This document shows, piece by piece, positions 1 through 6,855 of a DNA stretch of 55,918 nucleotides. Where the stretch lies: IMG/VR virus record IMGVR_UViG_3300022926_001762, positions 1-55,918 of that record; one strand, 5' to 3'. Numbering within the stretch: the stretch's first letter is position 1; every line of letters starts with the position of its first letter. Under the pieces are notes generated by a model. That model ran no database searches. It had not been told where the DNA came from and worked only from the letters and a program-made list of their open reading frames with translations. The stretch is from a virus. The position numbers were made by a program, and so were the translations under genes.

Positions 1-62
1 CATGCAGAAACTATAATGTACATTCGCTATATTAATTAAACATAGAGTCCTTGATTATTTAT

Positions 63-94
63 TATCATAGCGTACTGTTGTACGTATCATGATA
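63..94. repeat. Imperfect inverted repeat / hairpin
   Basis: TATCAT (63-68) pairs with ATGATA (89-94). After a small internal loop, GCGTAC (70-75) pairs with GTACGT (80-85) around a TGTT loop, with one G-T pair. It could be a protein-binding operator, a cruciform or an RNA hairpin. It has no poly-T tail on either strand, so it is not a typical terminator. Confidence 0.45.
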
Positions 95-140
95 GTGAAC
101 CGTACATAATCATATAGGCAAAGACTGGTGTGTAAACTCT

Positions 141-231
141 GTCATCATTCTATTCAATGCAACGCATTGACAATCACACATTAAGCCCGTGTTGTTGATA
201 GTGATGTAGCTTTAGAATAGAGAGATATGAC
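141..231. other. Possible three-way-junction RNA or cruciform
   Basis: The outer arms GTCAT (141-145) and ATGAC (227-231), and CTATT (150-154) and AATAG (216-220), can pair as one interrupted stem. Inside lie a perfect 7-bp hairpin, TCAATGC-AAC-GCATTGA (154-170, sharing one base with the outer stem), and a second weaker hairpin with CAATCACAC (171-179) opposite GTGTTGTTG (189-197), 7 of 9 bases pairing. The fold was derived by eye. It could be a small structured RNA, an origin element or chance. Confidence 0.3.
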
Positions 232-609
232 GGCAGGTATAACCCCTCCTCTCCGTGTGTGTGATAACAAAAGGAATGAGCGATAGCGAATACCTATAAG
301 CGAGCGAAGCGAGCGGTAAGGGGGTGGGTACACAAAATACCTCAACGAACAACCGTAAAATAAAACGTAAAATGAATGCAGCTGTATATCTCTACAGTCT
401 GTAAGTAAAAGCTAAAAAAATCTGGACAGCAAAGTACGAGAGCAATGGGGGTGGGTAAATGTAAAACGTTTTCCATACGATGATTGTGATCTCAGAATCT
501 TATAGAACCCAATACCTCTTCATATGTGCCATTTTTTAAAATAGTCTTACTAACCTAGTAAATGGTATACAGGGGTTTTTATATATTTGCCACATATAAA
601 CAAGGAATA

Positions 610-640
610 TTGTTTTTCTGCCACATAAGTTGTATATTTG
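610..640 (+). promoter_or_regulatory. Bacteroidota-type promoter
   Basis: TTG at 610-612 is followed by a 20-base spacer and then TATATTTG at 633-640. This fits the Bacteroidota primary sigma pattern (TTG near -33, TAnnTTTG near -7). Transcription would start near 647 and run into the small ORF at 657 and then groEL. This is the best match of both elements in the window. Confidence 0.55.
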
Positions 641-656
641 ATCAAACACAGGCGTT

Positions 657-848
657 ATGAGAGGTATTGTCCACAAAACTACACAGGTATTCACACAGTC
701 AGAAAGGCTGTCAGCACTAGATTTGGTAGGGTCTGCGAGAACTAATGAGTGGAATTCTACACAGCAATTCACACAGAGATCTACACACTGGATATATTCG
801 GTTGTAATAGCTATTGTATTTACAGTTATTGTAATAGCTTGTATATAG
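657..848 (+). CDS. Doubtful small ORF with C-terminal hydrophobic segment
   Basis: A 63-codon frame starts about 10 bases after the expected start of transcription from the promoter at 610-640. The predicted peptide has a polar, Thr/Gln-rich N-terminal two thirds and a hydrophobic tail near residues 46-63 that could span a membrane. I recognise no family. The same DNA contains two near-identical 19-base repeats and a DnaA-box-like site, so it may be an origin rather than a gene. In the protein the repeats appear as TQVFTQ and TQQFTQ. The opposite-strand frame at 536-907 is low-complexity and is not called. Confidence 0.25.
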   Translation: MRGIVHKTTQVFTQSERLSALDLVGSARTNEWNSTQQFTQRSTHWIYSVVIAIVFTVIVIACI

Positions 849-906
849 CTATTGTATAATATATATATATATATAATAAAATATAATATAATAAATAACA
901 TAAACA
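667..906. other. Candidate replication origin
   Basis: Three origin-like elements lie in order. A DnaA-box-like site TTGTCCACA (667-675) differs from the TTATCCACA consensus at one position. Two direct repeats, TACACAGGTATTCACACAG (680-698) and TACACAGCAATTCACACAG (758-776), match at 17 of 19 positions, with a partial third copy TACACACTG at 782-790. A nearly pure A/T stretch at about 850-906 would melt easily. Iterons next to an AT-rich tract are typical of plasmid and phage origins. No initiator gene is visible in the window, so this is inference. Confidence 0.35.
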
Positions 907-907
907 A

Positions 908-2500
908 ATGATTGAGAAAAAAATTTACTTTGGAGAGGACGCTTGGGAGAAAATCGTAAGCGGAGTACAGAAATTAGATGAGGCTGTTGGGTCTACTTTG
1001 GGTCCAAATGGTAGAACGGTTATCCTAGAGGACGACTTTGGCAATCCTCATGTAACAAAAGATGGTATTACTGTAGCTCAGAGCTTGGTGCTATCTGACC
1101 CTGTTGAGCACTTAGCAATGAGTACTGTTCGCCAGGCTTCTAAAAAAACAGCGCTTCGCGCTGGAGATGGAACTACTTCGTCTATAGTTTTGGCTCATGC
1201 ATTATTACGGATCATTGGAAAAAACCAAAGCGAAAATGCTAGTGTCCATGAAATCAAGAAGGGGGTTTACGACTGCATGAAGGAAGCTGTCAAGAGAATT
1301 AAAGAAGTTAGTCAAGACATCGACAATACAAAATTGAAGCAAGTTGCTACTTTATCGGCAAATGGCGATGAGTTTATCGGAGGTCTTATTGCTTCTGCAT
1401 TTGAAAAGGTTGGTAAAGACGGTGTTGTTTCGGTTGAGGAATCGTACAACGAAGAGTCGTACATGACTTTGAAGGAAGGAACTAAGATTGACAGAGGGTA
1501 TGCTTCTCATCACATGGTTACAGACCTCAACAAAAGAGAATTTTCAGTTAAAGATCCGCTTATTTTAGTTTGTGCTGCCGAAATTCAGGGACCTCAACAG
1601 ATTTTGAGTGTTCTTGAGTTTTGTGCAAAGAACAACTTTCCAATCATTATCGTAGCAAACACAAGTGACGAGTTTGTTGCTACAATGATCTTGAACAATA
1701 GACAAGGAAGATTTAAGTCTTGCGTGGTTAATCCTCCTGGAATAGGATACAAGAGAGACGAGCTGCTTCAGGATCTAGCGCTTATGACAGGGGCTGAGTT
1801 TATCAGCGAAGACATGGGAACTGACCTAGGGTCTATAACTCCTGATATGCTTGGTAGAGCCTCGAAGGTTGTTGTCAAGGAAGGGGAAACCGTTCTATTT
1901 ATCGACGAGCAACCAGAGGAAGTTGACCAAATCAAAGCTCATTTACATGAGATGATGCAGGATATTAAAAACGAAGACCAGATGTGGCATTTAAGAGATA
2001 GGCTATCTAAGCTTACTGGAGGTGTGGCGACGATAAATGTTGGGGCTTCGACAGAAGTAGAGATGAAAGAGAAGAAAGACCGAGTGGATGACGCAATATC
2101 AGCCTCCAGAATAGCCTTAAAAGAAGGTGTTTTGCCAGGAGGAGGGGCTTTCTTGCTAAAATTATCGAAAAGACTAAAAAAAGCATGGGATAAAGAAGCA
2201 AATTTAACAGATTCTTACAAAGAAGGATGGGGTTTTATGTGTAAATCGTTAGAAGCTCCTGTTAGAAGATTGCTAGATAACAGCTATTACGATGAAGATA
2301 CTAAAAAAACCATCTTAATAAAGGTTTCAAGCTCAGATAACTTTATCGGATACAATGTTAAGAGCGAAAAAATAGAAGATTTGCTGGAAACTGGAATAAT
2401 TGACCCTACGGCAGTTACCATAAACGTGTTAGAAAACGCCGTAAGTGTGGTTTCTGAGCTAATAACAACAGATTGTGTAATAACAAACGTAAGAGCATGA
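908..2500 (+). CDS. groEL: Phage GroEL-like chaperonin (60 kDa)
   Basis: The 530-aa protein is a group I chaperonin, an ATP-driven double-ring folding machine. Family hallmarks are present: LGPNGRTVIL (residues 31-40), the KDGITVA segment (51-57), the catalytic-region GDGTT (86-90), the RVDDAISASR helix carrying the aspartate needed for ATP hydrolysis, and GVLPGGGAF near 395. It is slightly shorter than cellular GroEL (about 545 aa) and lacks the C-terminal Gly-Gly-Met tail. Its start follows a long A/T tract. Its stop overlaps the groES start (ATGA), so the two are translationally coupled. The order groEL-groES is the reverse of the usual bacterial operon. Phage GroEL genes are uncommon; this one probably assists folding of capsid or large tail proteins, which is inference. 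Confidence 0.95.
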   Translation: MIEKKIYFGEDAWEKIVSGVQKLDEAVGSTLGPNGRTVILEDDFGNPHVTKDGITVAQSLVLSDPVEHLAMSTVRQASKKTALRAGDGTTSSIVLAHALLRIIGKNQSENASVHEIKKGVYDCMKEAVKRIKEVSQDIDNTKLKQVATLSANGDEFIGGLIASAFEKVGKDGVVSVEESYNEESYMTLKEGTKIDRGYASHHMVTDLNKREFSVKDPLILVCAAEIQGPQQILSVLEFCAKNNFPIIIVANTSDEFVATMILNNRQGRFKSCVVNPPGIGYKRDELLQDLALMTGAEFISEDMGTDLGSITPDMLGRASKVVVKEGETVLFIDEQPEEVDQIKAHLHEMMQDIKNEDQMWHLRDRLSKLTGGVATINVGASTEVEMKEKKDRVDDAISASRIALKEGVLPGGGAFLLKLSKRLKKAWDKEANLTDSYKEGWGFMCKSLEAPVRRLLDNSYYDEDTKKTILIKVSSSDNFIGYNVKSEKIEDLLETGIIDPTAVTINVLENAVSVVSELITTDCVITNVRA

Positions 2501-2751
2501 AAGCATTAGGATTATTTGTGGTTATAAAGCCAATTTCAGAGAGAATAGAGTCTAAAGGAGTCATTTTATCGGCTCAAACAGAGAAAAACGTTAGATATCT
2601 TCCAGGAGAAGTCATTACTTGCGGAAGCGATGTTAAAATGCTAGAACCAGGCGACGAAATATACTACGATAAGATGGCTGCAAGCGATATTAGAGTAGGT
2701 GAGGACAAATATCTGGTTCTTATGGAAAATGGATGCGTTGTTAAAAAATGA
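2497..2751 (+). CDS. groES: GroES-like co-chaperonin
   Basis: This 84-aa protein matches the 10-kDa co-chaperonin that caps the GroEL ring. The N-terminal beta strand LFVVIKP, the mobile-loop region ERIESKGVILS (about residues 14-24), LPGEVITCG, a GDEIYYDK segment and a C-terminal VGEDKYLVLMENGCVV strand follow the family in order. An upstream in-frame start at 2473 would add eight residues. I chose the ATG at 2497 because it overlaps the groEL stop as ATGA and leaves the family-typical N-terminus. It is slightly short for the family (about 95 aa). It presumably pairs with the adjacent phage GroEL. Confidence 0.88.
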   Translation: MKALGLFVVIKPISERIESKGVILSAQTEKNVRYLPGEVITCGSDVKMLEPGDEIYYDKMAASDIRVGEDKYLVLMENGCVVKK

Positions 2752-3488
2752 AAAAAATCCCTTTATTTGATTATGAAAGGGATAGGATAATAATGGAGAC
2801 GTCTTTTGTCTACAAAGGACAAGAATATTTGTTTTTCCCCGAAGGAGTTGACTTTTACTCCCTCTACAGAAGCGAGAGGAAGGTTAACTCTTTACAGGAA
2901 ATCGAATATATAGGCGAAAAATTTATGTGGCTTAACAAGGATTTTGACTTCAAGTTGTTTTGTTCGCACATGATTGAGATGACGGACAGATCAAATGGAC
3001 ATGTAATTAGAACATACTCAAAAGAAAAAATCATAACTGCTTGTGAATCAGCATATAACGGAATACTTAGCGGTAAAATTCCTTACTGCGCTAGAAGAAG
3101 AAAGGTAATTTTTAATCCTGTAAAGATGATAGAAAAAAGCGAAAAAATAAAAATAGTAAATAGTCTTTTACACCCAAGAAAAGTATTTGAAGAAAAAGAT
3201 ATTTGGGACGCTGTAGATGTTATAGAAGGTAAAATAACCATGAAAAGCCTCGGAGAGCAATTGAATTGTAGCCCTCCTACGGTAAGAAAAAGCATAAATG
3301 ACAGTATGCTATTAAAAATTAAAGAAATAAACGAGGAAAGAAAGAAGATACGTCACCAGAATCTCATTTTAAGCGCAATTAAGAGCATTATAGACGAAGG
3401 GTCTAAGGTTACCGTGCGAGAGGTGAAAAGAAGGGTTCCTGTTAGAGATCAAGCCCTTCTTCGCTGGATTGCTTACCACGAATCTTAG
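2748..3488 (+). CDS. Unknown protein with helix-turn-helix-like segments
   Basis: The 246-aa protein starts inside the groES stop codon (ATGA), so it belongs to the same transcription and translation unit. I do not recognise the family. The segment TMKSLGEQLNCSPPTVRKSI near residues 164-183 looks like a helix-turn-helix, and a second candidate lies near the C-terminus (KVTVREVKRRVPVRDQALLRWI). The protein is rich in Lys and Arg. A DNA-binding or regulatory role is possible but unproven. Its last 47 bases overlap the convergent gene on the other strand. Confidence 0.75.
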   Translation: MKKIPLFDYERDRIIMETSFVYKGQEYLFFPEGVDFYSLYRSERKVNSLQEIEYIGEKFMWLNKDFDFKLFCSHMIEMTDRSNGHVIRTYSKEKIITACESAYNGILSGKIPYCARRRKVIFNPVKMIEKSEKIKIVNSLLHPRKVFEEKDIWDAVDVIEGKITMKSLGEQLNCSPPTVRKSINDSMLLKIKEINEERKKIRHQNLILSAIKSIIDEGSKVTVREVKRRVPVRDQALLRWIAYHES

Positions 3489-3966
3489 CGTTCATCTTTT
3501 TTATAGCCATTCTATAAACTCTATCGGTGTAAGTGTCCCCTTTCATTATGGGGTTTATTCTTGGGTTTTCACTGAAGGTTTCTTTCATCAAGAGCCTCTT
3601 GTATACGTGGTTAACTATTCTCTTTGATTTTGCAGACAGCTCGTAAATAGCCTTTCTGTTTGATACCTCGTTCTTTTTTCTCCAAACAACAATGTATTCT
3701 GCTTCTCTAAGTTTCCAAAAACGATCCCTGTCCCATTCCATGATGTTTGCATAATCTTTAAATGCAGCAGAGTCGAATCTGCCTTCATCATACAAAAAAA
3801 GAAGCATTTCTAAATCTGATTCCTTCAAATCATACTTTCTTTTCACGTAATACCTTACTATTCTCCAGTATTTCAAGAAGTTATATTTTCTTTCTCTTTC
3901 GTATCCTATATGATATTTTTCCTTTTGTTTTACTCTCTTTCGGAGCATGGGTCTTTTTTTATGCAT
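3442..3966 (-). CDS. Winged-helix/MarR-like phage protein
   Basis: The 174-aa basic protein resembles a group found in Bacteroidota phages that I recall as winged-helix-like. A basic N-terminus is followed by a helical segment (YDLKESDLEMLLFLYDEG), a recognition-like stretch (MEWDRDRFWKLREAEYIVVWRKK) and YELSAKSKRIVNHVYKRL. It may regulate transcription or bind DNA in the virion. A second ATG at 3948 is also a possible start. The gene points against its left neighbour, overlapping it by 47 bases, and is back-to-back with the lysis operon, whose promoter lies only 25 bases from this start. Confidence 0.75.
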   Translation of the reverse strand: MHKKRPMLRKRVKQKEKYHIGYERERKYNFLKYWRIVRYYVKRKYDLKESDLEMLLFLYDEGRFDSAAFKDYANIMEWDRDRFWKLREAEYIVVWRKKNEVSNRKAIYELSAKSKRIVNHVYKRLLMKETFSENPRINPIMKGDTYTDRVYRMAIKKMNAKIRGKQSSEEGLDL

Positions 3967-3990
3967 ATAAAAGTGAATTTTATTTATTTG

Positions 3991-3998
3991 TATATTTG
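3991..3998 (+). promoter_or_regulatory. Promoter -7 element for the lysis-region operon
   Basis: TATATTTG matches TAnnTTTG and lies 32 bases before the start chosen for the first gene of a long same-strand run. A clear -33 element is not visible. Confidence 0.5.
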
Positions 3999-4030
3999 CT
4001 CATGATAAGATAATGATAAAATCATTAGAA

Positions 4031-4330
4031 ATGGCATCAAAAGTAGACAAATCAAGCATGGCTTGCAACAAGCCAAGAGCTAGCACTAGACCAGGAAAGA
4101 AAAAAATGGTTAAGGCATGTTCTGGAGGTACAGAAAAAATAATACATTTCGGCGCTAAAGGATATGGTCATAATTACTCTTCTGCTGCCAGAAAATCATT
4201 CAAAGCCAGACACAAGTGTGGATCAGCTACAAATAAATTGAGCGCTAGATACTGGGCTTGCAAAAACTTATGGGCTGGAAAAGGAGGGTCCACTAAATCA
4301 TCTCCTAAATCAAAACAAGGAAAATATTAA
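4031..4330 (+). CDS. Conserved small basic phage protein (KSFKARH family)
   Basis: The protein is 99 aa from this start. Its SSMACNKPR, EKIIHFGAKGYG, KSFKARHKCG and LSARYWACKNLW segments match a short basic protein common in crAss-like and other Bacteroidota phages, whose function I do not know. The three cysteines and the Lys/Arg richness suggest nucleic-acid or metal binding, which is inference. An upstream ATG at 4013 would add six residues. I preferred 4031 because the relatives I recall begin MASKVDKSSM and the ATG follows an A-rich leader. Confidence 0.8.
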   Translation: MASKVDKSSMACNKPRASTRPGKKKMVKACSGGTEKIIHFGAKGYGHNYSSAARKSFKARHKCGSATNKLSARYWACKNLWAGKGGSTKSSPKSKQGKY

Positions 4331-4333
4331 AAA

Positions 4334-4663
4334 ATGGATCCATTAAAAGTTAAAAGAAAAAAAGCTAAAATCAAAAGCAATCCTTCTAGTAAAGAATTTA
4401 CTGGAGTTGGTTCAACCAATTACACAGGAAATAAAAAATCAGAACAAGGTCCTAAGGAAAAACCAGCTGGCTACGGTCTAAGACCAGACAGGGCAGACCT
4501 AACTAAGCCTAGTTACGAAAACACTCCTTTCAAAAACAGAGACATCGATACGTTGATGAGTAAAAGAAAAAAGTTTGCTCCTGAGCCAGTAAAAGATGTA
4601 CAGGTTACAAACAAGAAAGGTGAAAGTAAAATGATTTACAAACCAGGAAAATATAAAAACTAA
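4334..4663 (+). CDS. Unknown small basic protein
   Basis: This 109-aa Lys-rich protein starts four bases after the preceding stop. I do not recognise it. It is predicted largely unstructured, with a Lys/Ser-rich N-terminus. The segment PSYENTPFKNRDIDTL (residues 56-71) is shared in pattern with the protein at 4864-5253 (PSYEKNNLKNTTIDRL), so the two appear related. The C-terminus KMIYKPGKYKN is also basic. It may be a minor virion or DNA-associated protein, but nothing beyond the neighbourhood supports this. Confidence 0.7.
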   Translation: MDPLKVKRKKAKIKSNPSSKEFTGVGSTNYTGNKKSEQGPKEKPAGYGLRPDRADLTKPSYENTPFKNRDIDTLMSKRKKFAPEPVKDVQVTNKKGESKMIYKPGKYKN

Positions 4664-4831
4664 ATGGCACATCCACTAAAAGGACATAAAGGACTTGGGG
4701 ACACCGTTGAGGCTTTCACTACCGCCACTGGGATCAAATCTATTGTTGACAAAGCAGCTAAAGCTATGAATAAAGATTGCGGATGCTCGGGCAGAAAAAA
4801 AACGCTTAACGACATGTTTCCTTACAAATAA
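4664..4831 (+). CDS. Conserved small Cys-motif phage protein
   Basis: This 55-aa protein starts at the base after the preceding stop codon (TAA ATG). It begins MAHPLKGHKGLGDTVEAF and ends with DCGCSGRKKTLNDMFPY. The arrangement of a GLGDTVE segment followed by a short helix and a CGC-x-RK-x5-FP tail matches a small protein found in many Bacteroidota phages that I recall as unnamed. The close pair of cysteines could bind metal or form a disulfide. Function is unknown. Confidence 0.75.
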   Translation: MAHPLKGHKGLGDTVEAFTTATGIKSIVDKAAKAMNKDCGCSGRKKTLNDMFPYK

Positions 4832-4863
4832 AAAAATCAAAAGTATTTTTTAAAAAATAGAAA

Positions 4864-5253
4864 ATGGCTAAAAAAACAACAGAAGGTAAAACAAACCCTT
4901 CATACGAGAAGAACAATTTAAAGAACACTACTATAGATAGGCTAAGAAGGTTAGAGCCAGAAAGCAGCTTTAACACAGAAGACGCTATTAGTAGAGCTAA
5001 AACTAATGCTAGATTCCAAACATCTATAGCTCCTAAAGATACGGTAAACGTTACTGGCTATACTAAAGATGGGAAAGAATATAGAATGTTTTCTAAAAAG
5101 GGATCACCTAACGAAAAGATGCAAAAAGATATGGGAGGAATATCAAATGCTTTTAGACCTGTAGTATACGATACTCCCCAAGAAGATCCTTATTACGTAG
5201 GAAACTATAGTTACAAAAAACCAACAGAAAATAAAAAAACCACAAAAAAATAA
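4864..5253 (+). CDS. Unknown small basic protein
   Basis: This 129-aa protein is rich in Lys, Asn and Thr and probably mostly disordered. It starts after a 32-base A/T spacer. The PSYE-x3-LKN-x2-IDRL segment near residues 13-28 matches the upstream 109-aa protein, and both have a short VTxxxKxGxxxxM strand (VNVTGYTKDGKEYRMF here, VQVTNKKGESKMIY there). They are probably diverged paralogues. A Tyr/Pro-rich segment (TPQEDPYYVGNYSY) precedes the Lys-rich end. No function can be assigned. Confidence 0.7.
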   Translation: MAKKTTEGKTNPSYEKNNLKNTTIDRLRRLEPESSFNTEDAISRAKTNARFQTSIAPKDTVNVTGYTKDGKEYRMFSKKGSPNEKMQKDMGGISNAFRPVVYDTPQEDPYYVGNYSYKKPTENKKTTKK

Positions 5254-5259
5254 AAAATC

Positions 5260-5385
5260 ATGAGAGGAATTAACGAAACAAAAGCTGATTATTTTAAAAG
5301 AATTGGAAAAACAGTCGAAACTCCGAAGGTAGAGGCTCAAGTAGAAACCAAGAAAGAAGTTAAGTCTTCTAAAAAAAAGAAATAA
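5260..5385 (+). CDS. Very small Lys-rich protein
   Basis: A 41-codon frame lies between two well-supported genes with 6-base gaps on both sides and has an A-rich leader. The peptide starts MRGINETKADYFKRIGKTVE and ends in a Lys/Ser tail. I do not recognise it. The tight packing is the main reason to call it. Confidence 0.55.
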   Translation: MRGINETKADYFKRIGKTVETPKVEAQVETKKEVKSSKKKK

Positions 5386-5391
5386 CATAAA

Positions 5392-5541
5392 ATGGAAGAT
5401 TTGAAGATATATACATTGAATGGAGTAGCCTTACTGTTTAGTATGTCGCAAATAAATCCTTATCTTCAAACAATTTCATTATTATTGGCGATAGTTTATA
5501 CAGCGATACAGATATATAAAAAATTATTTAGAAATGGCTAA
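5392..5541 (+). CDS. Small membrane protein, holin-like
   Basis: This 49-aa protein has a hydrophobic N-terminal stretch (about residues 8-18) and a stronger second one (about 27-42, ISLLLAIVYTAIQIY), followed by a basic end (KKLFRNG). It overlaps the next start by 8 bases. Its size, membrane topology and position a few genes before an endolysin suggest a holin or antiholin. Small proteins of this shape occur in many Bacteroidota phages. The later gene at 6852 is a second holin-like candidate. Confidence 0.6.
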   Translation: MEDLKIYTLNGVALLFSMSQINPYLQTISLLLAIVYTAIQIYKKLFRNG

Positions 5542-5821
5542 AATAGATATTGACGGTGACGGTAAAGCAGACTTGAGTATATCTCTTGGTCAAATAATTA
5601 TGATTGGCACTTTGCTTGCCTCTATAATAGGCTCTTACTACACTTTAAGCGGTAGGTTAGCCATTGCAGAAGCCGAAGTATCTAAGCTAAAGTACAATGA
5701 GAAGGAATACACCTGGAAAGCTCAAAGAGCGATAGAGGCAGAAGTTGATAAAATGATGCTCGAAATGAGAGATTTTATGAAAGATCTTGAGTATCTTCAA
5801 AAAGACAAAAAAAATAGATAA
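5534..5821 (+). CDS. Membrane-anchored coiled-coil protein, spanin-like
   Basis: The 95-aa protein begins with DIDGDGKAD (residues 5-13), a DxDxDG loop like calcium-binding dockerin or thrombospondin loops. It continues with one membrane segment (about 18-40, IIMIGTLLASIIGSYYTL) and then a charged helix likely to form a coiled coil (about 44-92). The layout resembles phage inner-membrane spanins or lysis accessory proteins, and the gene lies in the lysis region. Similar proteins occur in crAss-like phages without a known role. Confidence 0.65.
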   Translation: MAKIDIDGDGKADLSISLGQIIMIGTLLASIIGSYYTLSGRLAIAEAEVSKLKYNEKEYTWKAQRAIEAEVDKMMLEMRDFMKDLEYLQKDKKNR

Positions 5822-5824
5822 GCT

Positions 5825-6073
5825 ATGGGATTAGGTAAATCTGCAAAGTATTATGCCAGCAATCCTTTAGCAAGGGCTAAGAAGCTTGCATACGACAAAA
5901 AGTATCAAAAGAAGCCAAGCGCAGTAAAGAAGCGTATTGAGTGCAACAAATGGAATAGAAAAAACGGAACCTATGGTAACGGAGATGAAATGGATTGCTC
6001 TCACAAAGACGGAACATTAATATCAGAACACAGAAAACCTAACCGAGCAAGGGGAGGCGCATTAAGAAAATAA
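5825..6073 (+). CDS. Conserved small basic phage protein
   Basis: The 82-aa protein begins MGLGKSAKYYASNP, then has KKLAYDKKYQKKPSAVKKR, NKWNRKNGTYGNGDEMDCSH and NRARGGA. This pattern matches a small protein widespread in Bacteroidota and marine phages that I recall as unnamed. The D-x-SH-x2-G and NRARGG elements are conserved in the relatives I remember. It is strongly basic, which suits DNA or RNA contact. A reduced HNH-like fold is conceivable, but I see no complete HNH motif. Confidence 0.7.
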   Translation: MGLGKSAKYYASNPLARAKKLAYDKKYQKKPSAVKKRIECNKWNRKNGTYGNGDEMDCSHKDGTLISEHRKPNRARGGALRK

Positions 6074-6093
6074 ATCAACATAAAACAATAAAC

Positions 6094-6390
6094 ATGAATT
6101 TAATTTACATTACCCTAGGATTATTAATTTTATTAATAATAGTTAATATTACAGCAATCTACCTTACTAAAAAAGGTCTGACCAAAGACGAAAACAACAA
6201 TATGATTCCAGATATTCTTGAGGAAAAGTTTTCTCAACTTAAAGAGGAAGTTTCATTTAAGGTTGATCGAGTTGGTGAAGAGATGAAAGACGTTACAAAA
6301 GCAATCAAAGAAGTTGGAAGCCAACTAGGCGATGTTCCAAAAGCTATCGTAACAGGTAAATCTAGATCTGGACGCAAGCCCAAAAAATAA
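6094..6390 (+). CDS. Membrane protein with coiled coil
   Basis: The 98-aa protein has one N-terminal membrane segment (about residues 3-24), then DENNNMIPDILEEKF (33-47), which resembles a DxNxNxIPD calcium-loop pattern, then a helical segment with spaced hydrophobic residues and a basic C-terminus. It precedes the endolysin by 6 bases. It may be a lysis accessory or a membrane-bound virion factor. Related proteins occur in crAss-like phages, function unknown. Confidence 0.65.
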   Translation: MNLIYITLGLLILLIIVNITAIYLTKKGLTKDENNNMIPDILEEKFSQLKEEVSFKVDRVGEEMKDVTKAIKEVGSQLGDVPKAIVTGKSRSGRKPKK

Positions 6391-6396
6391 TCTTCA

Positions 6397-6855
6397 ATGA
6401 AAATAAGCGATCACATTTCTTTTAAAGAAGCGATTAGGTCGAATACAGCTAAAAGACTAAACATAGATAATAGTCCGAATGGTTACCAGATATCAAATAT
6501 GGTGGGAATTGCTGTAAAAGTCTTTGAGCCTCTTCGAGAGTGGGTTGGGGGACCTGTCAAAATAAATAGCTTTTTCAGATGTGAAAAATTGAATCGTGCT
6601 ATTGGTGGAGCAAAACGCTCACAACATTGTGAAGGTAGAGCTCTTGACCTGGATGATACATTTGGATATAAAACAAACGCTGAAATGTTTGAGTACATAA
6701 GGAAAAACCTAAACTTTGATCAACTTATCTGGGAATTTGGAGATGACGAGAATCCAGACTGGATACACGTATCTTATGTTTCAGATGACGAAAACAGAGG
6801 AAGATGTCTTATTGCCGAAAAGATAGACGGCAAAACTAAATACAGATATATATGA
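6397..6855 (+). CDS. Endolysin, M15-family peptidase
   Basis: The 152-aa protein is a zinc peptidase of the M15 (D,D/L,D-carboxypeptidase-like) group that cuts peptidoglycan peptides. The zinc-site motif SQHCEGRALDLD gives His77 and Asp84, and WIHVS gives His124; IWEF near residue 112 supplies the likely catalytic Glu113. The segment INSFFRCEKLNRAIGG is typical of the phage subfamily. No signal peptide is present, so release to the periplasm would depend on a holin. It overlaps the following holin-like gene by 4 bases (ATGA). Confidence 0.88.
   Translation: MKISDHISFKEAIRSNTAKRLNIDNSPNGYQISNMVGIAVKVFEPLREWVGGPVKINSFFRCEKLNRAIGGAKRSQHCEGRALDLDDTFGYKTNAEMFEYIRKNLNFDQLIWEFGDDENPDWIHVSYVSDDENRGRCLIAEKIDGKTKYRYI

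Larger units (their letters stand above)
1..631. other. Gene-poor structured region
   Basis: No convincing open reading frame is present on either strand. The DNA looks unlike the rest of the window. It holds several inverted repeats (63-94, 154-170 and a possible three-way junction at 141-231), an AGCGA-rich stretch near 294-315, and the 11-base direct repeat GGGGGTGGGTA at 320-330 and 447-457. A possible promoter -7 element, TATATTTG, lies at 582-589. Such a region in a phage genome often holds replication, transcription-switch or packaging signals. Which of these applies here cannot be decided from sequence alone. Confidence 0.6.

Noticed and set aside
294-315. AGCGAGCGAAGCGAGCG stretch considered as a CRISPR or REP element
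   Set aside because: There is only one short run without regularly spaced repeats and spacers, and no cas genes.
536-907. 123-codon minus-strand frame before groEL
   Set aside because: Its start lies in a pure A/T tract giving a low-complexity Ile/Tyr/Leu N-terminus. It lies opposite promoter and origin-like elements and has no recognisable family.
1-907. Search for tRNA genes in the gene-poor region
   Set aside because: No acceptor stem with a GTTC-type T loop was found, and the junction at 141-231 does not match tRNA arm lengths.
5825-6073. 82-aa basic protein considered as an HNH endonuclease
   Set aside because: It has a D-x-SH and an NRARGG element, but no complete pair of His-Asn-His residues or zinc cysteines could be found.
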